Positions 16,901 through 25,739 of a DNA stretch of 64,000 nt are shown piece after piece (position 1 is the stretch's first letter; every line of letters begins with the position of its first letter). The stretch is taken from positions 62,001-126,000 of the forward strand of contig NZ_BNAW01000018.1 in NCBI RefSeq assembly GCF_014654205.1, read 5' to 3'. This stretch comes from Amycolatopsis bullii (GTDB lineage Bacteria > Actinomycetota > Actinomycetes > Mycobacteriales > Pseudonocardiaceae). A program made the translations under genes and the position numbers. The notes under the pieces were generated by a model that worked only from the letters and a program-made list of their open reading frames with translations, searched no databases and had not been told where the DNA came from.

Positions 16901-17715
16901 CGCGGCTCCAGGACGACTCGGACGTGGCCGTTCTCCCGCACCAGCGTCGGCGCGATCCGGACGATCTCGCGCGGCGCGGCCAGCACGTCGTCGGCGGTGG
17001 CGAACTCCGCCAGCTCGCTCAGCGTCAGCCACGTCGGCGGCATCAGCATCCGGCGGCCCTCGCGCGCGTCGGCGATGGCGTCTTCGGGACGCTGCCAGCC
17101 GGAGCTCGACGCCTCCGACGTCGCCCCGTCGGCTTCCTGGCCTTCGGGCAGCTTCGCCACGTAGAAGCGGGTGTCGTAGCGACGCGGCTCCTGCTCCGGC
17201 GTGATCCAGTGCGCCCACGGGCGCAGCAGGTCGGCCCGCAGCGTCAGGCCCGCGCCGGCGAGGAACCCGGCCAGCGAGACCTCCCGCGTCTCCAGGGCCT
17301 GGCGGGCCGCCGCGTACGGCGTGACGTCGGTGAGCACCTCGTCCGCGCCGCCCGCGAGCAGCACGCCGGACTCCTCGAACGTCTCGCGCACGGCCGCGCA
17401 GGTCAGCGCCCGCGCGAGGGCTTCGTCGCAGCCGAACCGCGAAGCCCACCACGACGGGTCCGGACCGGCCCAGGCCACCGACGTGTCGGCGTCACGCCGG
17501 TCGACCCCGCCGCCGGGGAAGACGGTCATCCCGCCCGCGAACGGCATGCCCTTGACCCGGTGCTGGAGGAAGACCTCGACGCCGTCGGCGCCGTCCTGGA
17601 CCAGGATGACGGTGGCCGCGTCCTTCGGCGTCGCCGGCGGACCGTCGGCGTTCGCGCGGGTGGCCACCCCCGCGCCGACCGGGATGTCGAAGACGAACTC
17701 CTTTGGCTGCTCCAC
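16897..17715 (-). CDS. NUDIX hydrolase with interrupted box (NUDT19-like)
   Basis: A 272-residue NUDIX protein. The box is split: FPGGGVDRRDAD supplies the first half and VRETFEESGVL the second, with about 38 residues between the GGG and the RE instead of the usual dozen or so. An insertion of this kind is typical of the NUDT19/RP2 branch, which acts on CoA derivatives. The N-terminus (AATVILVQDGADGVEVFLQH) is the normal first strand. First gene of the NUDIX, MBL, mycoredoxin operon; a 36-base palindrome separates it from the gene upstream. Confidence 0.82.
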   Translation of the reverse strand: MEQPKEFVFDIPVGAGVATRANADGPPATPKDAATVILVQDGADGVEVFLQHRVKGMPFAGGMTVFPGGGVDRRDADTSVAWAGPDPSWWASRFGCDEALARALTCAAVRETFEESGVLLAGGADEVLTDVTPYAAARQALETREVSLAGFLAGAGLTLRADLLRPWAHWITPEQEPRRYDTRFYVAKLPEGQEADGATSEASSSGWQRPEDAIADAREGRRMLMPPTWLTLSELAEFATADDVLAAPREIVRIAPTLVRENGHVRVVLEPR

Positions 17716-17776
17716 CCGGGCAACATACCTCCGGTACCCGACGCCCCGTCGCGCAGTTGTGGCATCCCGGACACAG

Positions 17777-17812
17777 CAAAAGGGGCACTTTCACGTGAAA
17801 GTGCCCCTTTTG
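17777..17812. terminator. Perfect 36-base palindrome centred on CACGTG
   Basis: Left arm CAAAAGGGGCACTTTCAC and right arm GTGAAAGTGCCCCTTTTG are exact reverse complements with no loop. It ends ten bases from the stop of the 374-residue gene, so it terminates that operon. The core CACTTTCACGTGAAAGTG recurs near 31.4 kb. Confidence 0.8.
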
Positions 17813-17821
17813 ACCGTGAAC

Positions 17822-18946
17822 CTAGGGGGCGGTCCAGCCGCGCTGGTCGCCACCGGAGCGGGACGCGCCGTTGAGCCGCATCTTCGCCGCCTCGGCCCGC
17901 TCGCGCTCGGCCAGCTCGGCGTGCAGCTCGCGCAGCAGCGCCCGGTCGCGCTCGCTCAGGCTCGGGTCGTCCAGGTCCAGCGCGGGCAGCTCGACGACCT
18001 CGTGCATCGACGGCTTGCCCGCGGCGATCTCGCGGCCCTTCTCCGGGTCCTCGGCCAGCGCCTGCCGCAGCTGCGCCACCTCGGCCGGGGTCAGGTCGGC
18101 GGTGCGCTCCGCCCGCGTCTCCGACCGCGCCTTGCGGGGCGGCTCGGCGGCGGGCGGCGAGACGATCGGCACCACCGGGGCGACCGGCTCGGGCGGCGCC
18201 GTCGTGGTGCTGCTCGACCGCATGCTGTGCCGGCTGCCCGACTCCGCGACCGGCTCCGGCGTCACCGGGGCCGGCGGCTTCGCGGGCTCCGACCGGTACG
18301 ACGACGAGCTCGACGTCGTGCTCCCGGTCACCCAGGCCGGCGACGCCGCGGCCGACGCGGCCTGGTGGTACTCGGAGTGCGCGACACCCGGACCGCTGAC
18401 CTCGACGACCGAGTGGATCCCGGCCCGGCGCAGCGCCGTGTCGACGCGGAACGCGACGGCCGGCGGGTTGCCCTCCGGCCCCAGCTCGACGAGCACCACG
18501 CGCTGCGGCAGCGCGCCCGGCACGCTGCCGGCCGGGGTGTTGCGCCACACCGCGTGCACCGAGCGGACGTCCGGCAGCACCTGCAGGGTCCGGTCGAGCG
18601 CCTCGGCGATGCCGAACTCCGGGGCGTTGTCGCCGCTGAACCGGTGCGTGTTGACCGGCTCGGTCTCGTCGACCAGCAGATCGTTCGCCAGCGTCGCGTC
18701 CGAGCGGCTCATCTCGAGGACCAGCGCCAGTTCGCGCTGCTCGGCGGAGCTGACCGGGATCCGGCCCGCGATGAGCGTGCCGGTGGTCAGCTCGACCGCC
18801 TCGTCGATGTGGGCCCGGGCGATCAGCTCACGCGCTTCGGTGAGCGCGCTGTCGTCGATCCGGCCCGCCAGGGCCAGCAACAGGTTGTGCAGGCGCAGGG
18901 GCACCGAGAACCCGTCCATGGGCGGGCCGTCGTGGACCTCCACCAT
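17822..18946 (-). CDS. Uncharacterised 374-residue protein, paralogue A
   Basis: Function unknown. Residues about 15-210 align with the neighbouring 209-residue protein (HNLLLALAGR against HELLIRLAGR; PDVRSVHAVWR against PDVGEVRQSWR; YHQAA against YHRAA), so the two are related. Residues 210-290 are a low-complexity Ser/Pro/Thr linker, and residues 290-374 a charged helical tail (AEVAQLRQALAEDPEKGREI, LRELHAELAERERAEAAKM), possibly coiled coil. No signal peptide or membrane helix is seen. It is the last gene of the DUF4177, RidA, paralogue B, paralogue A run, in a spot not occupied in the mycobacterial order. Confidence 0.7.
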   Translation of the reverse strand: MVEVHDGPPMDGFSVPLRLHNLLLALAGRIDDSALTEARELIARAHIDEAVELTTGTLIAGRIPVSSAEQRELALVLEMSRSDATLANDLLVDETEPVNTHRFSGDNAPEFGIAEALDRTLQVLPDVRSVHAVWRNTPAGSVPGALPQRVVLVELGPEGNPPAVAFRVDTALRRAGIHSVVEVSGPGVAHSEYHQAASAAASPAWVTGSTTSSSSSYRSEPAKPPAPVTPEPVAESGSRHSMRSSSTTTAPPEPVAPVVPIVSPPAAEPPRKARSETRAERTADLTPAEVAQLRQALAEDPEKGREIAAGKPSMHEVVELPALDLDDPSLSERDRALLRELHAELAERERAEAAKMRLNGASRSGGDQRGWTAP

Positions 18947-18982
18947 TGCCTTGCTCCCTCCCAGCTCGCTGGCGGGCGAGCG

Positions 18983-19612
18983 TTATGCGGCTACGAGCCG
19001 GGACCCCGCCACGGCGCCCACGCAGACCAGCTCTGAGTCGGCCAGCGCGGCCCGGTGGTACCCCGGCAGGTCGAAGCGCGGCGGGATGACCTCGACGCTG
19101 GGCTCTTCGTCGCCCAGGACCCGCAGCACCCGCTGCAGTTCGCCGGTCAACCTCGGCAGCCCCGCCTGCGCGGTGATCAGCAGGACGCGCTTGGCGGTGC
19201 CCTGCCCGACCACACCGACGTGTCGCCAGCTCTGCCGCACTTCCCCCACGTCCGGGCGCCCTCGCAACGTTGCGTGGATCAACACGGACACGGAGTCGAC
19301 CGAGTTAACCCATTCGGGCGCACTCGACGTGAATGTGTACCGGTTCTCGGAGACGTCGTCTACCCCCAGCGTCGAACTGACCTGGTGCCAGTCGGCGCCG
19401 TGCGGGATGAGACCGGCCACGAGCAGCCGGTACTCCGTTTGGTCGAGGTCGATCCTGTGCTTAAGCAAAGACCTCGGCAGGGTCCGGGCGAGGGTGCCCA
19501 TGGCGCCCTCGCCGAGCCAGTCGCGGAACCGCCACAGCAGCTGGTCGGGCAGCCGCCCGGCCAGCCGGATCAGCAGCTCGTGGGTGGACTGCTCGATGTC
19601 CGGGTCCATCAC
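18983..19612 (-). CDS. Uncharacterised 209-residue protein, paralogue B
   Basis: Function unknown. It contains only the domain shared with the protein downstream: an N-terminal helical part (HELLIRLAGRLPDQLLWRF) and a C-terminal alpha/beta part (RVLLITAQAGLPRLTGEL, LPGYHRAAL). A GTG at 19612 overlaps the RidA stop by GTGA; an ATG follows at once at 19609. Tight coupling to ridA suggests co-translation. Only the paralogy with the next gene can be supported. Confidence 0.7.
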   Translation of the reverse strand: MMDPDIEQSTHELLIRLAGRLPDQLLWRFRDWLGEGAMGTLARTLPRSLLKHRIDLDQTEYRLLVAGLIPHGADWHQVSSTLGVDDVSENRYTFTSSAPEWVNSVDSVSVLIHATLRGRPDVGEVRQSWRHVGVVGQGTAKRVLLITAQAGLPRLTGELQRVLRVLGDEEPSVEVIPPRFDLPGYHRAALADSELVCVGAVAGSRLVAA

Positions 19613-20064
19613 TGCACCTCCACGATCAGTTCGACCTCCACCGGCGAGCCGATGGGCAGCTCCGCGACGCCGACGGCCGAGCGGGCGTGGATGCCCGCGT
19701 CGCCGAAGACCTCGCCGAGCAGTTCGGACGCGCCGTTGACGACCGCCGGCTGGCCGGTGAAGCCCTCCGCGGAAGCCACGAAGCCGACAACCTTGACGAT
19801 CCGCGCGACGTTGTCAATGCCGACCAGGGCGTGCACGGCCGCGAGCGCGTTGAGCGCGGAGGTGCGGGCGTGCCCCTTCGCCTCTTCGGGGCTGATCTCC
19901 GCGCCGACCTTGCCGGTCGCGGCGAGCACGCCGTCGACGAAGGGCAGCTGGCCGGAGGTGTAGACGTGCTTGCCGCTCTGGACGGCGGGCACGTACGCGG
20001 CCAGCGGGGCCGCGACGCCGGGGAGCTCGATGCCGAGCTCCTTCAGCCGTTCGCTCCAGGTCAC
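19609..20064 (-). CDS. RidA-family protein
   Basis: A 151-residue YjgF/RidA-fold protein. Visible: YVPAVQSGKHVYTSGQLPFV with the TSGQLP signature, AKGHARTSALNALAAVHALV, and the C-terminal RSAVGVAELPIGSPVEVELI. RidA proteins deaminate reactive enamine/imine intermediates; the critical Arg of true RidA (in R-x-C/A-VEV) is not obviously present, so it may belong to a Rid2-7-like or non-deaminase group. It holds the place of Rv3678c. Three bases separate it from the DUF4177 gene upstream. Confidence 0.85.
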   Translation of the reverse strand: MTWSERLKELGIELPGVAAPLAAYVPAVQSGKHVYTSGQLPFVDGVLAATGKVGAEISPEEAKGHARTSALNALAAVHALVGIDNVARIVKVVGFVASAEGFTGQPAVVNGASELLGEVFGDAGIHARSAVGVAELPIGSPVEVELIVEVQ

Positions 20065-20067
20065 CGG

Positions 20068-20229
20068 TCAGCCCTTCGGACGCTTCAGGTAGGCGACGTG
20101 CTGCTCGCCGCTCGGGTTCGGCAGCACGGTGACCAGCTCCCAGCCGTCCTCGCCCCACTGGTCGAGGATCTGCTTCGTGGCGTGGATCAGCAGAGGGACG
20201 GTGGCGTACTCCCACTTGGTGGCGCTCAT
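20068..20229 (-). CDS. DUF4177-type small protein
   Basis: A 53-residue protein starting at ATG 20229. The sequence KWEYATVPLLIHATKQILDQ, then GEDGWELVTVLP, is the DUF4177 signature (KWEY...GWELV). It matches Rv3678A beside the RidA gene in mycobacteria. Role unknown; it starts the minus-strand operon that continues with ridA. Confidence 0.8.
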   Translation of the reverse strand: MSATKWEYATVPLLIHATKQILDQWGEDGWELVTVLPNPSGEQHVAYLKRPKG

Positions 20230-20356
20230 GAACCGGGAGCGTAGCCAAGCGGGCAAGAGCGGCGGGGACGGCCGCCGGAAAACGGGCCGCGACGCGCCGA
20301 GGTGTGTCCCATCTCACGCCCGGCACGGTCTGGCCGGGCGTCGCTAGCGTGGGCGC

Positions 20357-20605
20357 GTGGAAACGTGGCGGGTGATCGCGACGGCGCTGCTCGCGGCGGC
20401 CGGGCTGCCGCTGGTGCTCGTCGTGATGGCGAAGGTGCGTGACCGGACGCAGAGCTCCGGCAACGTCGCGCTCGGCGGGGTCGTCACCTTCACCTTCCTG
20501 GTCGTGGTGGGCGTGCTCACCCTGACCGTGCTGCCCGGGACCGTGAGCTGGGCGTTCGTCGCTGTCGTGGCGGCTGCGGTCAGCGTCATGCTGCTGGCCG
20601 GTTGA
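20357..20605 (+). CDS. Small membrane protein, two to three helices
   Basis: An 82-residue hydrophobic protein starting at GTG. Helices are around IATALLAAAGLPLVLVVMA, VVTFTFLVVVGVLTLTVL and VSWAFVAVVAAAVSVMLLA, with a short charged loop (KVRDRTQSSGN). It precedes the two ArsA-like ATPase genes by 21 bases and may be cotranscribed with them. No family is recognised. Confidence 0.65.
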   Translation: METWRVIATALLAAAGLPLVLVVMAKVRDRTQSSGNVALGGVVTFTFLVVVGVLTLTVLPGTVSWAFVAVVAAAVSVMLLAG

Positions 20606-20626
20606 GCGCTGAATTAGGGTGAAGAA

Positions 20627-21634
20627 GTGACCGCTTCCCACGCCGGCTGGACCGACGAGCTTGCCCGCGCCCGGCTGCACTTCGTCACCGGCAAGGGCGG
20701 GACCGGGAAGACGACGCTCGCCGCCGCGCTCGGCCTGGCGCTCGCCCGCGAAGGCCGCCGGGTGCTGCTCATCGAGGTCGAAGGCCGGCAGGGCATCGCC
20801 CAGCTCTTCGACACCGAGCCGCTGCCCTACGCCGAGCAGCGCATCGCCGCCGTCCCGGGCGGCGGGGAGCTGCGCGCGCTGCACATCGACGTCGAAGCCG
20901 CGCTGCTCGAATACTTCGAAATGTTCTACAACCTCGGCTTCGCCGGCCGGACGCTGCGGCGGATGGGCGCGATCGAGTTCGCCACCACCCTGGCCCCTGG
21001 CCTGCGGGACGTCCTGCTCACCGGGAAGATCAAGGAGTGCGTCGGCCGGACCGAGTCCGACGGGCGGCACACCTACGACGCCGTCGTCGTCGACTCGCCG
21101 CCGACCGGCCGGGTCGTCAAGTTCCTCGACGTCACCAAGGCGCTGACCGACCTCGCGAAGACCGGCCCGATCCGCGGCCAGGCCGACGGCGTCGTCCGCC
21201 TGCTGCACTCCGGCGAGACCGCCGTGCACCTGGCCACGCTGCTGGAAGAGATGCCGGTGCGCGAGACCGTCGAGGCCGTGGCCGAGCTGGACGGCGCCGA
21301 CCTGCGCCCGGGCGCGGTGCTGGTCAACCGGGTCCGGCCGGAGCGGCTGCCCGCCCGCTCGATCACCGCGGCCGCGGACGGGCGCGTCGACGCCTCCCGC
21401 GTCCGCACCGGGCTCGCTTCGGCCGGGCTGAAACTGCCGGAAGACACGTTGGACGCGCTCGTGGAAGAAACGGTCGAACACGCCGTGCGGGTCGCCGCCG
21501 AGCAGCGGGCCCGCGAGCAGCTCGCCGAGGCCGACCTGCCGACCCTCGAACTGCCGGACGTGACCGACGGCATCGACGTCGCCGCCCTCTACGAGCTGGC
21601 GGAAGCCCTGACCGACCAGGGGGTGCGGTTGTGA
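20627..21634 (+). CDS. ArsA/GET3-like ATPase, first of pair
   Basis: A 335-residue P-loop ATPase of the ArsA/GET3/MinD class. The deviant Walker A is [15 protein letters not shown], switch/Walker B regions read [10 protein letters not shown] and [15 protein letters not shown]. The metalloid-binding Cys triad of true ArsA is absent, so arsenite transport is unlikely. It matches Rv3679, which with Rv3680 forms a heteromeric ATPase pair. It overlaps the next gene by GTGA, as expected for subunits of one complex. Confidence 0.9.
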   Translation: MTASHAGWTDELARARLHFVTGKGGTGKTTLAAALGLALAREGRRVLLIEVEGRQGIAQLFDTEPLPYAEQRIAAVPGGGELRALHIDVEAALLEYFEMFYNLGFAGRTLRRMGAIEFATTLAPGLRDVLLTGKIKECVGRTESDGRHTYDAVVVDSPPTGRVVKFLDVTKALTDLAKTGPIRGQADGVVRLLHSGETAVHLATLLEEMPVRETVEAVAELDGADLRPGAVLVNRVRPERLPARSITAAADGRVDASRVRTGLASAGLKLPEDTLDALVEETVEHAVRVAAEQRAREQLAEADLPTLELPDVTDGIDVAALYELAEALTDQGVRL

Positions 21635-22752
21635 CCACGATCGACATCGACGCCCTGCTCGACGCCCCGGAGAGCCGCGTGATCGTCTGCTGCGGCTCCG
21701 GCGGCGTCGGGAAGACGACCACGGCCGCGGCGCTGGCCCTGCGCGCGGCCGAGCGCGGCCGCCAGACCGTGGTGCTGACCATCGACCCCGCCCGGCGGCT
21801 GGCCCAGGCGCTCGGCCTGCGCGAACTCGGCAACCACCCGAAGCAGGTGCAGGTCGAGGGGTTCGAGCCCAAGGGCGAGCTCTGGGCGATGATGCTCGAC
21901 ATGCGCCGCACCTTCGACGACATGGTGCGCGTGCACGCCGGGCCGGAACGCGCCGAGCAGCTGCTCCAGAACCCCTTCTACCAGACGATTTCCACGTCGT
22001 TCTCCGGCACGCAGGAGTACATGGCGATGGAGAAGCTGGGCCAGCTCGCCGCCACCGGCGAGTGGGACCTGATCATCGTCGACACCCCGCCGAGCCGGTC
22101 CGCGCTGGACTTCCTCGACGCGCCGACCCGGCTGTCGAGCGCGCTGGACGGCCGGATGATCCGGCTGCTCACCGCGCCGGCGAAGGCCGGCGGCTGGGGC
22201 CTGCGCAAGGTGGTCAACGCCGGGTTCTCGATGTTCGCCAAGGCCGTGTCGACGATCATCGGCGGCCAGCTGCTGACCGACGCGTCGGCGTTCATGCAGG
22301 CCTTCGACAGCATGTTCGGCGGCTTCCGCGAGCGCGCCCGCAAGACGGCTGAGCTGCTGCGCTCGTCCGGGACGTCGTTCCTGGTCGTCGCCGCGCCGGA
22401 GCCGGACGCGCTGCGCGAGGCGTCTTACTTCGTGGAGCGGCTGTCGGCCGAGTCGATGCCGCTGGCCGGGCTGATCGCGAACCGGACGCACCCGGTGCTC
22501 GCGAAGCTGTCCGGCTCGGAGGCGCTGGCCGCGGCCGAGTCGCTGGAGGAGGGCGACACGAACGCGCCGCTGGCCGAGGCCGTGCTGCGCCTGCACGCCG
22601 ACCGCGTCGAACTGGCGGCGCGCGAAGAGCGGCTGCTGGCCCGGTTCACCAGGGCGCACCCGGAAGTGGCACTGGCGAAGGTGCCGGCACTGGCCGGCGA
22701 CGTCCACGACCTCGACGGCCTGCGCGACATCGGCGTGAAGCTCGCCGGCTGA
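21631..22752 (+). CDS. ArsA/GET3-like ATPase, second of pair
   Basis: A 373-residue partner ATPase starting at GTG 21631. Deviant Walker [21 protein letters not shown], then [14 protein letters not shown] and [18 protein letters not shown] long helical insert (about residues 120-260, with [20 protein letters not shown]) distinguishes it from the first subunit. No canonical As-binding Cys. It matches Rv3680. A strong hairpin ends the transcript 12 bases after the stop. Confidence 0.9.
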   Translation: MTTIDIDALLDAPESRVIVCCGSGGVGKTTTAAALALRAAERGRQTVVLTIDPARRLAQALGLRELGNHPKQVQVEGFEPKGELWAMMLDMRRTFDDMVRVHAGPERAEQLLQNPFYQTISTSFSGTQEYMAMEKLGQLAATGEWDLIIVDTPPSRSALDFLDAPTRLSSALDGRMIRLLTAPAKAGGWGLRKVVNAGFSMFAKAVSTIIGGQLLTDASAFMQAFDSMFGGFRERARKTAELLRSSGTSFLVVAAPEPDALREASYFVERLSAESMPLAGLIANRTHPVLAKLSGSEALAAAESLEEGDTNAPLAEAVLRLHADRVELAAREERLLARFTRAHPEVALAKVPALAGDVHDLDGLRDIGVKLAG

Positions 22753-22763
22753 CCCCGCCGCAT

Positions 22764-22816
22764 GCAGTGAATGACTCATTCCTGGCGTCGGATGCCAGGA
22801 ATGAGTCATTCACTGC
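22764..22816. terminator. Bidirectional terminator, perfect 23-bp stem
   Basis: GCAGTGAATGACTCATTCCTGGC (22764-22786) and its exact complement (22794-22816) enclose a 7-base loop. It lies between the convergent ArsA-like and whiB genes, 12 and 18 bases from their stops. Confidence 0.85.
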
Positions 22817-22834
22817 GTCTGTGCGGCAGGACGC

Positions 22835-23131
22835 TCAGCCGACGGAGACGCGTTCCTCCGCGTCCCGCTTGGCGGCTTCGAGCAGCTCCGCCCAGCTCAC
22901 CACGTCGGGGCGGCGGCGCAGCAGCGCCCGCCGCTCCCGTTCGGTCATGCCTCCCCACACGCCGAAGTTGATCCGGCCGTCGAGTGCTTCGGCGAGGCAT
23001 TCCGTCCGGACCGGGCAGCCCATGCAGACCGCCTTGGCCCGGTTCTGCTCCGCGCCCCGGACGAACAGGCCGTCCGGATCGGCGTCCCGGCAGGACGCGT
23101 TGATTCGCCAGCTCGACTGGTTGGTTTCCAT
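22835..23131 (-). CDS. whiB4: WhiB-family Fe-S regulator, WhiB4-like
   Basis: A 98-residue WhiB protein. The four cluster ligands are ASCRD, CMGC and TEC in the C-x(n)-C-x2-C-x5-C arrangement, followed by the GVWGG turn and a basic C-terminal helix (RERRALLRRR) that contacts DNA or the sigma factor. WhiB4 in M. tuberculosis is a redox sensor; subgroup assignment rests on its position between the ArsA-like pair and ponA2 as for Rv3681c. ATG start at 23131. Confidence 0.92.
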   Translation of the reverse strand: METNQSSWRINASCRDADPDGLFVRGAEQNRAKAVCMGCPVRTECLAEALDGRINFGVWGGMTERERRALLRRRPDVVSWAELLEAAKRDAEERVSVG

Positions 23132-23475
23132 ACCCCCAGCTCCCTACCCTGGTGATCGACGCACCAGCGGGGAAAGGCACTGCGCGCCCTGCCCCCGCGA
23201 GCGTGTCTCCCTCAGCTCACGTCGGTTACCCGGGCACCTCCCCGGTGCCGGTGCCGCCGAACGGAGCAGGCGAGCTCCCACTCGCGTTGATCCATCCGAC
23301 GGCTTTTCTTCGTGAGACGTTGACGGACTGTAGGGGCCCTCGGTTCCCCCCGTCGAGACCCAGAATGCCTTCCGTTACCAGATGTCACCGAAGGGGGGCT
23401 GTTTTGTCACTGAATCCACACCTGTGGAGACACGGCGTCACCGGCGCCTGAGCCGTTCCGGGTAGCCTGGCCCTC
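23132..23475. other. Divergent control region of whiB4 and ponA2
   Basis: A 344-base gap with no credible gene. It must contain both promoters. A TAGCCT hexamer at about 23463-23468, close to the ponA2 start, could be a -10 element. No strong inverted repeat or riboswitch-like structure was recognised. Confidence 0.5.
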
Positions 23476-25659
23476 GTGCGAAAAGCGGATGGTTTGTTCA
23501 AGCTCATCGGCCTCTGTCTGCTCGCGGGGGTGCTCGTCGCCGGCATGCTCTTCCCCGTCGTGGGGGCCGCCGGCGTCATGTCGAACCAGGCCAGCGAGAC
23601 GGTGGAGAAGACCTCCTCCGACCTCGCGGACATCCCACCGCCCCTGGTGACGACGGTCACCGACAACACCGGCAAGCCGATCGCGACCCTGTACAACCAG
23701 TACCGGCTGCCGATCAACGAGAACCAGGTCAACGAGGCCATGAAATGGGCGCTGGTCTCGGTCGAGGACAAGCGGTTCTACGAGCACCACGGCGTCGACT
23801 GGCAGGGCACGCTGCGCGCGGCCGTCAGCAACAGCACCGGTGCCGACACCCAGGGCGCCTCGACGCTGACCCAGCAGTACGTGAAGAACTACCTGATCAA
23901 CGTGGTCTACCGAACCGACCAGGTCGGCCAGAAGAAGGCCCAGGAGCAGTCGATCGCCCGCAAGCTCAAGGAAGCGCGGATCGCGATCCAGCTCGAGACG
24001 AAGCTGACCAAGCAGCAGATCCTGGCCGGTTACCTCAACATCGTCGAGTTCTCCCGGCAGATCTTCGGGATCGGCGCGGCGGCGCACGCGTACTTCGACA
24101 CGACCCCGGAGAAGCTCACCGTGCCGCAGGCCGCGCTGCTGGCCGGCCTGGTGAACAACCCGATCAACAACGACCCGTGGAACCACCCGGACAAGGCCAC
24201 CGCGCGCCGCAACCTGGTGCTCGACCGGATGGTCGACAACAAGAAGCTGGCCAAGGCCGACGCGGACCGCTTCAAGGCCGAGCCGCTGGGCGTGGTCCCG
24301 GACTCCCCGAAGAAGCCGCCGGCCAACTGCATCGGCGCGGGCCCGGAGGCCGGCTTCTTCTGCCAGTACGTCGAGGACTACCTCCTCAAGGCCGGCGGGA
24401 TGACCAAGGACCAGCTCTACACCGGCGGCTACACGATCAAGAGCACGCTGGACGAGCGCGCCAACCACGAGGCGAAGGTCTCGGCGGAGGCGCAGGTCAA
24501 AAAGACGCAGCAGTACGTGGCGAACACGTTGTCGCTGGTCAAGCCGGGTAAGGACCGGCACGAAGTGGTCGCGTTGGCGGCGAACCGGGACTACGGCCAG
24601 AACCAGGACGAGGGCCAGACGACGTACGCGCTGCCTGCGGGTGTCTACAACACCGGTGGTGCGGGGTCGACGTACAAGATCTTCACCAGTGCGGCCGTCC
24701 TCGACAAGGGGCTGGCGGGCATCTACTCGCCAGTGGACCTGCCGGAGACCTACACCTCGCACGTGTTCACGACCGGCAAGGGCGGGTGCAGCACCACGCC
24801 GACGGGCAAGCCCAACACCTACTGGTACTGCGTCGGCAACGCGGCCGACTACAGCAAGACCGCCGCGAATGCGACGCTCCAGACCGCACTGGCGACCTCT
24901 CCGAACACCACGTTCGTGGAACTCGAGGACCGGCTCGGCAGCACCGGTCCGGCCATCGACATGGCCAAGCGGCTCGGCATGCGCGAAACGATGGCCAGCA
25001 ACATCGGGGGCGGGCCGGTCGACCCGAAGGCGGAGCGGGACGAGAAGCGCCTGAGCCAGGCCGAGTTCTACGGCCCCCGAGGCAACAGTCCCGGCCTCGG
25101 CGCCTTCACCCTGGGCTTCAGCCCGCTGAGCGGCCTGGAGCTGGGCAACGTCGCGGCGACCATCCTCTCCGGCGGCGTCTGGTGCCCGCCGACGCCGATC
25201 GCCGGGGTGACCGACCGCAACGGGAACCCGGTGCCGGTCAAGGAAGCCCCGTGCGAGCAGGCGGTGCCCGAGGGCCTGGCGAACACCCTCGCCGTCGGGA
25301 TGAGCAAGGACGACCAGCCGGGCGGCACGTCGTTCGCCGCGGCCAACGGCGTCGGCTGGGACCGCCCGATGATCGGCAAGACGGGCACGACGCAGGGCAA
25401 CGTCTCGGCCACGTTCGTCGGCGGCACGCCCCAGCTGGCGGGCGCGGCGATGACGTTCAAGTTCGGCGGCGGCCAGGGCGGTATCTGCGACGCGGGTCCC
25501 GGCAACGTCCGCGTCTGCCCGGGCGGCGGCAACATCTTCGGTGGCAAGGCCCCGGCCCGGACCTGGTTCGGCGCGATGAAGAACATCATGGACGCCAGCC
25601 AGCCGAGGATGGAGCTTCCCGCTCCGGACCCGAAGTACACGGGCGGCGGCCCCCGCTAG
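23476..25659 (+). CDS. ponA2: Bifunctional penicillin-binding protein PonA2-like
   Basis: A 727-residue class A PBP that polymerises and cross-links peptidoglycan. A short cytosolic tail and an anchor helix (LIGLCLLAGVLVAGMLFPVV) precede the GT51 domain with Glu97 in VEDKRFYEHHGVDW and QGASTLTQQYVKNY. The transpeptidase has Ser398 (STYK), SPN at 475-477 and KTGTT at 635-639. The C-terminus is a Gly/Pro-rich tail ending KYTGGGPR; no PASTA repeat is seen, unlike the M. tuberculosis protein as I recall it. GTG start at 23476. Position matches Rv3682 beside whiB4. Confidence 0.94.
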   Translation: MRKADGLFKLIGLCLLAGVLVAGMLFPVVGAAGVMSNQASETVEKTSSDLADIPPPLVTTVTDNTGKPIATLYNQYRLPINENQVNEAMKWALVSVEDKRFYEHHGVDWQGTLRAAVSNSTGADTQGASTLTQQYVKNYLINVVYRTDQVGQKKAQEQSIARKLKEARIAIQLETKLTKQQILAGYLNIVEFSRQIFGIGAAAHAYFDTTPEKLTVPQAALLAGLVNNPINNDPWNHPDKATARRNLVLDRMVDNKKLAKADADRFKAEPLGVVPDSPKKPPANCIGAGPEAGFFCQYVEDYLLKAGGMTKDQLYTGGYTIKSTLDERANHEAKVSAEAQVKKTQQYVANTLSLVKPGKDRHEVVALAANRDYGQNQDEGQTTYALPAGVYNTGGAGSTYKIFTSAAVLDKGLAGIYSPVDLPETYTSHVFTTGKGGCSTTPTGKPNTYWYCVGNAADYSKTAANATLQTALATSPNTTFVELEDRLGSTGPAIDMAKRLGMRETMASNIGGGPVDPKAERDEKRLSQAEFYGPRGNSPGLGAFTLGFSPLSGLELGNVAATILSGGVWCPPTPIAGVTDRNGNPVPVKEAPCEQAVPEGLANTLAVGMSKDDQPGGTSFAAANGVGWDRPMIGKTGTTQGNVSATFVGGTPQLAGAAMTFKFGGGQGGICDAGPGNVRVCPGGGNIFGGKAPARTWFGAMKNIMDASQPRMELPAPDPKYTGGGPR

Positions 25660-25684
25660 GCAGCTGCTCTCCAGCACCGGCGGT

Positions 25685-25726
25685 CGTGAGTGGTAGGGCG
25701 GGTTGGAACCCGCCTTACCACTCACG
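25685..25726. terminator. Bidirectional terminator with CGTGAGTG arms
   Basis: CGTGAGTGGTAGGGCGGGTT (25685-25704) pairs with AACCCGCCTTACCACTCACG (25707-25726), one G.T pair and a 2-base loop. It separates the convergent ponA2 and kinase genes. A near copy occurs at 46776-46818. Confidence 0.85.
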
Positions 25727-25739
25727 AGGGGCTACGCGG

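Noticed and set aside
20627-22752. Arsenite efflux ATPases
   Set aside because: The Cys triad for As(III) is absent and there is no arsB, arsR or arsD; the pair matches Rv3679/Rv3680.
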